Assembly (NCBI GenBank): GCA_964642165.1
Contig: CAZXOC010000014.1
Location: 1 to 46,014 of the forward strand
DNA length: 46,014 nucleotides
Origin: CAYRVX01 sp964642165
GTDB lineage: Bacteria; Planctomycetota; Phycisphaerae; SM23-33
Reading direction: 5' to 3'
The translations under genes and the position numbers were made by a program. Below, one piece after another: positions 18,301 to 29,400 of this stretch. A model generated the notes under the pieces. It had not been told where the DNA came from, searched no databases, and saw only the letters and a program-made list of their open reading frames with translations. Position 1 is the stretch's first letter, and the number at the start of each line of letters is the position of its first letter.

Positions 18301-18755
18301 TGCGGACCGACCAGGACGAGGCCCGCTCCCTCCGTGACGGCCTTGAGCAGCTTGTACTGCATCTCGCTGGGCAGCTTGTCGGGGCCGATCTCGAAGAACA
18401 CGTAGCAGTGGTAGGGTTCGGCGAGCAGGCGGCGGATGCGCCGAATGCCCAGCTCCCCGCCGTGCCAGCCCTGCCTGGTCGTGTCCACGATGCGGGCCCA
18501 GAAGACGGCGTCCACGTCCAGGTCGAAGCGCTGCTTCAGCTCGACGCCCTCGCGCGGGACGGTCCCCCGCCCGTTGCAGAACAGCAGGACGCGCAAGCGG
18601 CCGAGGGCGTACGGCCGGGCCCAGCGAACGTGGGGCGTCTCGAACGCCATGGACATCCGGTGGTCGAGCTCCAGCTCCTCGGCGTCCTGCGGGCAGGCCG
18701 CGGCGGCGGGGAGCAGACCGGCCAGCATCGCCGCGGTTCGCGCGAATCGTCCCAT
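15306..18755 (-). CDS. Secreted GH42-like protein with beta-galactosidase trimerisation-type domain
   Basis: A 1149-residue protein. The start at 18755 has the strong upstream site TGGGAGGA and opens a signal peptide (TAAMLAGLLPAAAAC). The N-terminal third is beta-rich with a possible class I glutamine-amidotransferase-like fold. A barrel then shows GH42-type signatures: VFVYSLGDENHVRGSC, with Glu528 at the acid/base position, followed by CLAAYRRYLERVYGRIDALN and ASWGSRYKGFGEV. Next comes a trimerisation-like flavodoxin fold (VIRAFARGGGHVIADVRPGL, KPLGNGCLDDLFG) and terminal beta domains. GH42 proper is usually about 650-700 residues, so this is much longer. It could be a divergent beta-galactosidase/arabinosidase or a non-classical member. 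It is the first gene of a two-gene minus-strand unit with the CBM9-like protein and diverges from the histidine kinase. Confidence 0.72.
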   Translation of the reverse strand: MGRFARTAAMLAGLLPAAAACPQDAEELELDHRMSMAFETPHVRWARPYALGRLRVLLFCNGRGTVPREGVELKQRFDLDVDAVFWARIVDTTRQGWHGGELGIRRIRRLLAEPYHCYVFFEIGPDKLPSEMQYKLLKAVTEGAGLVLVGPHDRRILKPPNRLAKLGPFAARAGVKEAYRAGKGRGIVLPKRPNVPYDVGWQSDYESWQERFGRAILWAAGREPEVRLPKVAVEPSAVDRASLPAELVTVAWQGAAAGPLTIGLTLRRRDGVAIDLPAETTKAKEGKLRRKLPRLRAGAYHLDVIACSARGVENWARVPFAVRSPGRVAAVKLRQDWGEVGDRLRGSVELAGGAKPGRRVVVRLRDRRERILARAALPAEAPASFDFAVEPWMPMLLRVEAALVEAAGSDVAAAHAWFHVVKRHRDRFNFLIWDCPRGATAPYAEESLARLGTTLQLSGGAPPRMLAAYDIAWVPYTTRILEGFDAKGVMKPSCWNDDAKVLPRIAALAEKYRPARRHGVFVYSLGDENHVRGSCLGAHCLAAYRRYLERVYGRIDALNASWGSRYKGFGEVRLLKADDNQAHEAKRRKNYPRWYDRQAFRSWNYVQYCKKFAAAYRKIDPNALTGFEGAGRFGRGDDIDLFVRELGFWSPYPGTADEVLRSIAPRGLPRANWMGYRKDADSLIGKYWRMVTRGYPSVWWWRWDCIGRFHGFLAPHLGPWPATRELVEDTRIVRDGLGDLLMRCEMLDGGVAMLFSHPSSYANRVESGITYGSYEANHQAWHRAIRELGLNFRYVTDRQLRRGEFDAKRWRVLILSQAEAVGPKEAEVIRAFARGGGHVIADVRPGLYDGRCKPLGNGCLDDLFGIRRTGRGPARKARATSRLEGIPLDLDAALCDAGVALAGGKAYGRCGDVPLMIVNRGEGVGKGAALLLNFAMTSYPKLDSPDAPEAAANLLAELLGIAGVKRPVRVLTHGRRTRKLEVIRWRNGKLQLVALFRHKGEGDDEDVRLALSGGPCVRDLRHKRSFGSQQLYPTKVYGSRPTFLALGDRPPRAVKATLAKPTVAPGEPATLRLHVPKAAGLHAVRLRATTPDGKPAEWLHQVVLVGGEPRPIPLPIAFNDPAGEWTIRAIDLFTDEPVAVTLTVRAEGR

Positions 18756-18958
18756 GGCACCGTCCTCCCAGGACACGGGCATTTCGGCGGGGGCGGAAGC
18801 AGACGGCGCGACTCTACGAGACCGTCGGCGGCGGGTCAAGCCGCCCGGGCAGCGCCATACCGGGGGCGAGGGCGAGCCGCTGCTAAAGCCGCCTCCTGCG
18901 GTAACCGATGCGATGGCGGGGAGCCTGGCGGTTCACGACGAGCGGGTAGTCCAGACCC

Positions 18959-18965
18959 GAGGAGG
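18959..18965 (+). promoter_or_regulatory. Ribosome binding site that decides a TTG start
   Basis: GAGGAGG ends 9 nt before the TTG at 18975. It is the only strong site in the region in front of the kinase reading frame, and the frame has no ATG close to the first domain. This is why a TTG start is proposed. Confidence 0.65.
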
Positions 18966-18974
18966 CGCTACAGG

Positions 18975-21266
<2,292 letters not shown>

Positions 21267-21285
21267 CGCCGCGCGGAGGTGCCCC

Positions 21286-22122
21286 TCAGCGGAACGTCAC
21301 GCCGACCTCCCCGGCGACGCGGCGGACGTACGCGGCGGCTTCGGCGTACTCCTCGGCCGTGGGGAGGTGCTCCAGCATCAGCGGCACGTCGGCGTCCAGC
21401 TTGTCCAGCTCGGTCAGGAACACGCGGTAGTCCAGGTTGCCCAGGCCCGGGCGGACCTCGTCCAGGTGCGTCGTGAGCTGGTTCGACATCGAGATGTCCT
21501 TGGCGTGGCAGCTTCGGACGTGCGGGGCGAGCTTCGCGAGGAAGTCCCGGATCACCTCCCCCGTGGCGAAGTACCGCGGCGGGCTGTGGATCAGGTTCAC
21601 CGGGTCGAAGTGGACGGCGAAGCGCTCGCGGTCGATGGCCCGCAGCAGGCGCACGTAGCTGTCGGCCGAGTCGGGGTACGCCCACGGCATCGTCTCGAGC
21701 GTGTAGAACGTCCGCGTGGGCTTGACCGCGTCGACGATCTCCCGCACGCACGTCACGATCCGGTCGAACGTCTCGTCGGTGAGGTTCGCCTCGCCGGGCC
21801 CGTCCCAGGTCTGCCCGCGCGAGCCGGCGATGTTCACGCAGCACCGCGCGCCGATCCGGTCGGCCAGGGCGAGGTGCGCCTTGCACTTGTCCATCGCCTT
21901 CTTGCGCGTGGCCTCGTCCGGGCTGATCGGGTTGGACCACGCGCCGACCTCGGCGATGACGAAGCCGGCGGCCTCCGCCGCCTTGGCGTAGGCCGCGACC
22001 AGCTCGTCGCTGTCTTCCGGCTGCGCGGGGCAGTAGGCCGCGCCGTAGCCCAGCGCGCGCACCTTCGCCGCCCAATCGTCCGGATCGCTCCACGTCTCCA
22101 GCACCGGTCCGCCGAATCTCAT
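21286..22122 (-). CDS. Sugar phosphate isomerase/epimerase-like TIM barrel protein
   Basis: A 278-residue xylose isomerase-like (AP endonuclease 2 superfamily) TIM barrel with no signal peptide. The expected metal-site pattern is present: Glu in FYTLETMPWAYP, Asp in FAVHFDPVNLIH, His in VRSCHAKDISM and Glu in VPLMLEHLPT. Such proteins isomerise or epimerise sugars or keto-sugars and are often encoded with Gfo/Idh oxidoreductases in oxidative sugar pathways; two such oxidoreductases lie within 20 kb. The start at 22122 is preceded by GGAGAG. It lies 97 nt downstream of the Tat phosphatase on the same strand and may share its promoter. Substrate unknown. Confidence 0.87.
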   Translation of the reverse strand: MRFGGPVLETWSDPDDWAAKVRALGYGAAYCPAQPEDSDELVAAYAKAAEAAGFVIAEVGAWSNPISPDEATRKKAMDKCKAHLALADRIGARCCVNIAGSRGQTWDGPGEANLTDETFDRIVTCVREIVDAVKPTRTFYTLETMPWAYPDSADSYVRLLRAIDRERFAVHFDPVNLIHSPPRYFATGEVIRDFLAKLAPHVRSCHAKDISMSNQLTTHLDEVRPGLGNLDYRVFLTELDKLDADVPLMLEHLPTAEEYAEAAAYVRRVAGEVGVTFR

Positions 22123-22219
22123 CGTCCGCGCTCTCCGCAGAAGGAACCGCGCGCGGCGACCCTCTCGAAGCCCCGCCGTTCCCGCGGCCAGGGAGCCTCG
22201 ACGAGTCGCCGGTCGGCGT

Positions 22220-23176
22220 CTACCGCCTCGCCGGCATCGTCCGCCCGATCTCCCGGCCGAAGCCGATCAGCCTCAGGTGATCGGAGTGCACTTCGACGAT
22301 CCCGTAGGAGTTCGTCTGCTGCTCGACCATGCCCTTGATCGTCAGGTAGTGCACGCCCTTGCGCGCGGCGTAGTTGCCGGCGTGGTTGTGCCCGTTGACG
22401 TAGGCGACGACGTTGCGGTGCCCGTCGATGGCCTTCAGCACCTCGCCGTCGTCGAACAGGTTGTGGGCGTTCGGCGGGAAGACCGGCATGTGACAGAACA
22501 GGACGACCCGTTGGCCGGCCGTCGCCGCCTCGCCGAGCGTCCGTCTCAGCCACGTGAGCTGCCGCGCACCTAGTCCGCCGTTCCAGGGCCTTGCGTTCCG
22601 CGCCTTGCGCCGCTTCAGCTCGAGCAGGGCGGCCTCGGCCTGCCTGCGTTTCTCACTGCCCTTCGCATTGGCATAGGTGCTGACGTCCGTTCCGTTGAGG
22701 ACGACGAACCGCCAGCGCCCGACGGCGAAGTCGTAGTGGCCCTTCCGCGATCCCAGCTTGTCGAGCCCCAGAACGCCCAGCACGCCGGCCTTGTCCTTCG
22801 CGTCGACCGAGAAATCGTGGTTGCCCAGGACGTGGTAGTGCGGCATCGTCAGCCGGCCGTAGACCGGCCCGAGCGTGCCGAAGCTGGCGAAGTCCCGATC
22901 GATGAAGTCGCCCAGGTGGATGGTGAAGCGCAGCGCCCTGGCGTTCAGGGCCTTGACGCACTCGGCCAGCTTCCGGACGGATTGCCGGTAGTAGCGGCTG
23001 CCCCCCCGGTCGGCGTCGGCGTACTGCGCGTCGGCGAGGACGCCGAACGCCAGCTCGGGCTTCCCGCCCCGCGTCTCGCCGGCAAAGACGCGCCCGTCGA
23101 AGCCGAGGCAGGCGGCCCCGGCGCCGGCGATGCGCAGGAAGCGTCGTCGCGATATCTCGGCTGCGGCGTGTCTCAT
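22220..23176 (-). CDS. Tat-exported calcineurin-like phosphoesterase (ADP-ribose/CDP-alcohol diphosphatase-like)
   Basis: A 318-residue metallophosphoesterase. The start at 23176 has GAGGA upstream and exposes a twin-arginine signal (ISRRRFLRIAGAGAACLGF), so the folded enzyme should be exported. All five metal-binding blocks are visible: ADAQYADAD (Asp49), HLGDFIDRD (Asp90), LGNHDF (Asn119, His120), FCHMPVFPPN and NGHNHAGNY. The segment PWNGGLGARQLTWL and the QYxD start match the Mn-dependent ADP-ribose/CDP-alcohol diphosphatase (ADPRM-like) subgroup rather than purple acid phosphatases. ADPRM-type enzymes hydrolyse the pyrophosphate of ADP-ribose, CDP-choline or similar compounds. An exported version could act on extracellular nucleotides or CDP-linked compounds, but that is inference. 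A good sigma-70-like promoter stands about 60-95 nt upstream. Confidence 0.88.
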   Translation of the reverse strand: MRHAAAEISRRRFLRIAGAGAACLGFDGRVFAGETRGGKPELAFGVLADAQYADADRGGSRYYRQSVRKLAECVKALNARALRFTIHLGDFIDRDFASFGTLGPVYGRLTMPHYHVLGNHDFSVDAKDKAGVLGVLGLDKLGSRKGHYDFAVGRWRFVVLNGTDVSTYANAKGSEKRRQAEAALLELKRRKARNARPWNGGLGARQLTWLRRTLGEAATAGQRVVLFCHMPVFPPNAHNLFDDGEVLKAIDGHRNVVAYVNGHNHAGNYAARKGVHYLTIKGMVEQQTNSYGIVEVHSDHLRLIGFGREIGRTMPARR

Positions 23177-23243
23177 GTCAGCGTCCTCGACAGGTGGCGT
23201 CGATCGGCCCCGGCCTCCGCGGGGCCCCCGGGCAGTGGGACAC

Positions 23244-23272
23244 ATTGTCGCCGGGCGGCCTGGCCGTGTCAA
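23244..23272 (-). promoter_or_regulatory. Sigma-70-like promoter for the Tat phosphatase gene
   Basis: Read on the minus strand: TTGACA (perfect -35, 23272-23267), a 17-nt spacer, then GACAAT (23249-23244). Transcription would start near 23237, leaving a leader of about 60 nt before the ATG at 23176. Confidence 0.55.
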
Positions 23273-23331
23273 ACGGGCGCGATGGGCCATCCGGAGCTGC
23301 GGGGGCGTCGAGCGCCCCTTCCGGGAAGCTC

Positions 23332-23353
23332 CCCCGGCCCTGCCAGGCCGGGG
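23332..23353. terminator. GC-rich hairpin downstream of the 2094-residue protein gene
   Basis: CCCCGGCC and GGCCGGGG form an 8-bp perfect stem with a 6-nt loop, about 80 nt past the stop codon of the giant secreted protein gene. There is no T tract on either side, so it is at best a Rho-assisted or 3'-end-stabilising structure. Confidence 0.3.
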
Positions 23354-23431
23354 CGTTTGGGGGCAGCGCGCGGGGCCAGACGCCGGCGGCGAACCACCGG
23401 CGGGGACACCGCATTCGCTGGGACCCGCGAC

Positions 23432-26400
23432 CTACCTCTTGGGCGGCTTGGCCTCGCGGACGGTCGAGCCGTGCTCGTCGCTCAGCACCAACGCCGCGAA
23501 CTTGTCCACGGCGCCGAGCTGATCGGTGTTCAGCGAGGTGTAGTCGAAGCGGCCGCGAAGGTCCGTGTAGCCGTCCTTGTGGAACTCCACCTGCCCGTTC
23601 TTCATCCGGGCGTAGATCTTCACGTAGGCCTTCGGCAGCGGCTTGCCGCTGTCCTTGTGCGTCACGCGGAGCTGGCCGTAGTTCTCCATCATCTGCACGA
23701 CCAGCGAGTGCGAGTAGTAGGCCTGCGTGCGCGTCTTGCCGCCCGCGACGATCTCCACCATCACGTTGCGGTTGTGCAACTCCTTCGGCAGGTCCATGGC
23801 CGCCGTCTTCCCGCCGGCATCGAGCTTCACCTGCTGCGTGTGGTTCGGCTGGATGTAGGCGAACTGCCCGCCGCGGTTGGTCACGAACGGCTGGCGGGAG
23901 AACATCAGCTCGGTGTCCATGAGGTAGTAGTTGACGGTCGCGGCCGCGAGGTTCTGGTAGTTCAGGGCGATCTTGCGGGCCTCGACGGTGAACTCGAACG
24001 TCTTCTCGGTGGCGGCGAGGCGGGTCTGCTGCTCGTCGCGGTCCTTCTTGTCCACGACCTTCGGGCCCTTGCCCTCGATCTCGTCGAGCTGGGCCAGCAC
24101 GGCGCCGAACAGGTTGCGCCACCGCTCGACGGGATGCTCGGCGTAGCGCGCGGCGATCCGCCGGGCCTTGGCGGGCTTGTCGCGGAAGAAGTCCAGGTAG
24201 GCGGTGAAGTAGTCGTGCTGGAGGCGCGTCGGCAGGTTGGCGGCGTTGACGCGCCGGAAGAACTTCGTGGCCTCCTCGACGCGGTCCTGGAGCAGCAGGT
24301 AGCACGTGACGTCCATCAGGTCCTCGTCGCCGAGCTGGCTGCGGTAGCGCAGGATGTTCATCAGCTCGTGGTACTGCGCGTGGAATCGCTGGACGAGGAT
24401 CTTGCGCTTCGCGCCGAAGAGGTGCGCCCGGGCGTTGACCAGCGGCCAGTACTCGGTGTGCTGGTAGGCCCGCCGCACGACCGGGTCGACCGTCAGCAGC
24501 GGCGAGTCGATCGCCTTGCCGCACTGGGCGACGAAGGAGCCGGCGTGCTGGAGGTACTCGCGGACGGCGGCGGGAACGTCGTGCTTGATGCCGTAGGACC
24601 ACAGCGTGTCGTCGTAGGCGTGGCGCGCGGCGAGCAGCTCGACGACGCGGCGGAAGAACGCCTTGTCCTTCATCCGCCAGGCGATGCGGGACAGGGCCAG
24701 GCGGTGGACGTTGTTGCTCTTCAGGAAGGCGAGCACCTCGTCGCTCGTGCCGTTCTGCGAGACGAACTCCCAGGAGGCCTTGTCGACCTTGGTGAGCTTC
24801 GTGACGACGTGGAGCTTGGCCGCCTCGGCAAAGGCCACCAGCTCGCCGCGCCGCGCGACGTGCACGGGGTAGTGGGCGAAGTCGCCCGCGGCGGGGAAGT
24901 AGAAGAAGTAGTCAAACGTCTGCGTGCGGTACGGCTCGAGGAGGATGTAGAACGTCCGCGTGTCCTTGCCCTTGCTGACGGGGATCGCCCCGGCGGGCAC
25001 CTGCGTGAGCACCTGGAGCTTCCGCCGCGACGAGGTGGGGTTCGTCACCACCACGTGGCAGCCGTACACCATGCCGTAGAGGAACTCGTCCGTCACGAAG
25101 TTGTCGAGCTTTTCGCCGTTGACGTGGCGGTAGCGCTCGCCGAGGCGGTAGTGGTTCTGGCTGACCAGGATGGGACGGACCTTCGGCACGTCCTTGGCCT
25201 CGTTGATCTCCTCGTGGAAGAGGACGGCCCCCGCCCCGGGCGTGATGGTCAGCGAGACATCCCGGACGGCGGCCTTGTGCTTCGGGGCCTCGAACGGCAG
25301 GTCCAGCACGGCCAGGGCGAACATCATCTCGGGGAAGTTGCGGCCGGCTTCGGCGAAGTGGGTGGAGAGGAACTTGCCCTTGCCGTCCCAGGCGGCGTAG
25401 TCGCGCCAGAAGGCGTTGACGGTGATGAGCTGGGCGTTGTGCTTGTCGATGGGCAGGTGGTAGTAGTTGCTCTCGACCCACTCCTTGACCTGCCCGAGCT
25501 TGCGGTAGAACTGCCGGGTCCGGTCGAGCTTGGCCTTCTTGGCTTCGTAGTACGTGCGCGCCACCACGCCCCGGAGGGGCGGAGCGGCGGCGGCGGTGGG
25601 CTTCGGCGCCGGCCTTGGCGCCCGCGTCGCGGGGGCCGCCACGGCCAGGACGCTGCCGGACCTCCGGCGCTTCGGCGATTCCTTCTCCCGGACGGCCTCG
25701 GCCAGAGCGACCAGGTCTTCGCCTCCCTCAGGCGCGTCTCTGTCCGCGGCCTCGCCGGGGCGTCCGTCCCGTCTCGGGCGCAGGGCGCTGAGGCCCAGGG
25801 CCGTGTCGAACAGGCGGTTGAAGCGGTCGATGTCCGGGCGGAGCAGATCGTGCAGGTCCTTGACGTGGCGGGCGGTGGCGGCTCGTTCGGCCGCGATCCG
25901 CCGGGCCAGCAGGATCCGCTCGACGATGTTGAGCTGCGCGTGGCGCCAGGGCTTGAGGTACTCGCCCAGGTCGTCGCCGCACAGCCAGTGGTCCAGGAAC
26001 GTCTTGTCCTTCTTGTTCTTCAGGTACGGCAGGACGACCTCCCGGAAGAAGCCCGCATCCCGCCGGTACAGGAAAAAGTGCAGCTCGTGGCAGGCGTACT
26101 TGGAGTAGGTGGCGCGCTTCTCGGCGGGCGTGAGCTTCGGCCAGGTCAGCACGAAGGCGAACTCCCGCAGGTTGGCGTCGCCGCTGAGCGTGGTGTACAG
26201 CCGGTAGACCTTCGGCAGGCTGTCGAACGTCTCGAAGCGCGCGGTGGTCACGTCGCGGAGGGCGAACGGCTTGCCGGCGGCCAGCGCGGTGATCAGCTTC
26301 TGCTGCGTGTAGTGCTTGCCCGGATCAAGCCCGTCGGCCAGCCGCAGGTCGCGCAGGGCGACCTTCGCCTCCGGCAGCGTCACCTGGCGAAACGCCGTGG

Positions 26401-29400
26401 TCTCCGTGTCGGCCGCAATCACCCGGATGTGCTGCTTGTCCAGCAGGCCCTTGCGCGGGACGGTCACCACGCCGTTCTTGTCGGGTCGGAGGTTGACCGC
26501 CACGACCGCGCCGTTCGCCAGGAAATCGAGGTTGGCGAAGTTCGCCGCCACGGGCGCCCGCCCGGCCCGGCCGCGGAACCGGGCGCTGGGCGCCTTGTCG
26601 GCCGCCTTGCCCTTGCCGTGGAACCGCTCGCCGCCGCGGCCTCGCGCCACGCCGGTGTCAGCCTTGCGCGGCGACCAGGGGTTCAGGATCAGGCTGGGGC
26701 GCTTGAGCATGTTGCCCGGGAGCTTCGCGGCGTACTTGCGATCGAGGATGTAGCGGTACTCGTCGCTGATCCGCCGGCCCGCGACGTATTGCGACTCGGG
26801 CTTCGAGGCCCGCCCGGCGATCGGCGCCAGCCACCCGAACGGGTGCAAGGAGCCGAACAGCGGGTATTCCGGCATGTAGCGCGCCGCGACGACGTGCACG
26901 CGCGTGAACTTCCCGGCGTTCGCCAGGCGGACCTTCACGGCGTCCTTGTCGGCGGTGACGTCGACGATCTGCACCGGCTTGTCCCGGCGCAGCTCCAGCC
27001 GCCTGCCGGGCGAGGTCACGTGGCCGGCCACGTCCTTGCCCTCGGTGACCCGGACGGCGATGTCCCGCCCGTCGCGCTTCAGCCGCAGGCTGTAGTCCCC
27101 CGCCGGCAGGCCGCGAATCTCCAGCATCGCGCCCCGGAGGGCCAGCGCCCGGAATCGGTCGGCCACGTAGTGCCCGCCGCGCACCTCCAGCAGCGACAGC
27201 TCCGAGCGCAGCGGCTCCTTGGCCTGGCCCATGTACGGCAGGGCGATGGCCTCGCCGGCCTTGCCGTGCAGGACGGACGGCGAATCGTGCTCGTCGCCGC
27301 CCAGGTTCCACACGTGGCGCACGTCCATCTTCGCGCCGTGCGCGGTGTCGATCCGCGTGATGTCCTTCAGCTTGCCCAGCACGATCCGTCCGCGCCCGTC
27401 GGTCTTCAGCGACACGTCCACCGTGCGGGTGAAGTCGCGGTGCCTCAGCTTCACCAGCACCGGGCGCTCGGAGAGGGTCTCGCCGTTGCGGCCGCGCAGC
27501 TCCAGGGCGTAGCTGCCGTCGGCCCGGAGCAGGTGCAGGTCGCCGACGTGCGCGGTGGCGTCGATGCCGTTCAGCCGGAACGTCTTCGAGGCCGTCAGCG
27601 TGTCCTCGCGGTTGCGGCTGCGGTTCTTGATCTTCGCCGTCAGGGCGAAGGCGATCTGGCTGAGGCGGTTGGGCGTGCGGAACTCGTAGGTCGACTCGCG
27701 GTCCTCGAAGAGCTTGAAGTCCTTGACGCGCTGGGTGGTGTTGACGCCGTCGAGGTCGCGGCTGGCGACGGTCAGCTCGACGTCCTTCAGCAGCGACAGC
27801 GAGATGGGCGTGCCGTTGAGGCGCAGTTGGGGGCGCAGGATCAGCGTGGCCTTCTGCCGACGCAGCAGCGCCTCGCGGTCGACGTAGAGGCCGCACTGGA
27901 GGCTGTAGCTCTCCGCCTGGTGGCCGAACGACGCCAGCGACGCGGCGCGGCCGTGCACGAGGACGATGCTCTGCTGCGTCGGCTTGTTCGTGAACGGCAC
28001 GGTGATCGTGCCGTCCTCGTCGGCCTCGTAGAGGTGGCCGGCCAGCCAGAGCTTGGCGTCCGGGAGCTTCGCGCCGGACTCGTCGAGCACGGTGAACTCC
28101 TGCCCGGCCGGCGTGGTACGGACGACGTGACCGAGCCGCCCCTTGCGGACGAGGGCCCGGCTGCGCTTGCCGCTGCCGATCAGCTCGATGACGTACACGC
28201 CCCGCGCCGCCAGGGCCGGGAACGTGAACCGTCTGCGGACGCGGCGGATGGGTGCGTCCTTGTAGGCGTGGGTCTTCTGCTCGTTGGCGACCAGCCCGTC
28301 GAGGTCCAGGCTCATGGGCACGGTCTGGGCCTTCTGCTGGTAGTACTTCAGGGCGTTGACGCGGAAGACCTTCACGATGAGCTTCCGGACGTTCTTGACG
28401 TGCACGTCCAGCTCGACCTTCTCGCCCGGGGCGAACTGCCGCGGGTTGGTCGCCGCGAAGTCCAGGTCCACGCGGTCCTTCAGGGCCTTGTACTCCGCCG
28501 GCGTGAGCAGGCGGACCCACTTCTCGGCCTCGCCGATGCCGTTCAGCAGTTTGGTCTCGGCAAGGACCCGCTTCAGGTAGGAGTCCTTCAGGTACTTCGC
28601 GTACGGCTCGTAGGAGTCCTCCTCCAGGAAGAAGTGCCCCAGGTACGCCCGCACGAGCGGCTCGTCCGTGCCGATCGGCGGCAGCAGGCTGTGCGACTGG
28701 TAGTTGCTGCTCAACGAGGCCTGGCAGTTCCGGTGGGCCTGGATCTGGAGATACTCCGGTCGCACGTACGATACCCGCCGGGGCAGCTTGAGGTACTCCA
28801 GGAACAGGTCCTTGTCGTACGTGCCCCGGGCGAGGTCGAACTTCAGCCGGCGGTACAGCACGTGGGCCTTGAGGGAGTTGAACGCCGGGTCGAGCCCCTG
28901 GACGAACGCCCAGAGGCGGTTGAGGTACGCCAACTCCTCGGCCGGGTCCTCCCGCCAGTTGGCGTCGTTGCTCGGCCAGAGGCGCGTCAGGTACAGGTGG
29001 ACGAAGCGGCTGTTGCGCCCCAGCGCCGGGTCGAGCTTGCGCAGCTCGTCGAGCTGGCTGCGCAGGAGCTTGTTATGGATGGCGATGGAGCCGAAGCCGC
29101 GGCTGTCCTTCTGCTTCAGGTCGCCGGCGACGAGCGGCACGAGGCCCTCGTAGTCCGGGCGGTCGAGCATCTCCAGCAGGTGGCGGATCCGCCGGGCGGA
29201 CAGGTCCTGCCCGATGAGCCACTCGACGGCCGACTTCGTGAACCCGCCCAGGCGCGAGTCGTGCGCGAAGGCCCGCTTCATCAGCGTGTCGCGCCGGATG
29301 AGCTTCTCGTCCAGCCGCGTGGGCAGGCTGCTCCGCCGCGCGATCTGGCGCTGATGATCGAAGCGCAGGCTGAGCTTGTCGGCGAGGTACTTCAGCGTCT

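Noticed and set aside
18884..18911. Possible sigma-28-like promoter (TAAAG then CCGATGC) before the histidine kinase
   Set aside because: The spacing is one base too long and the -10 is incomplete. No flagellar genes are nearby, so it is probably chance.
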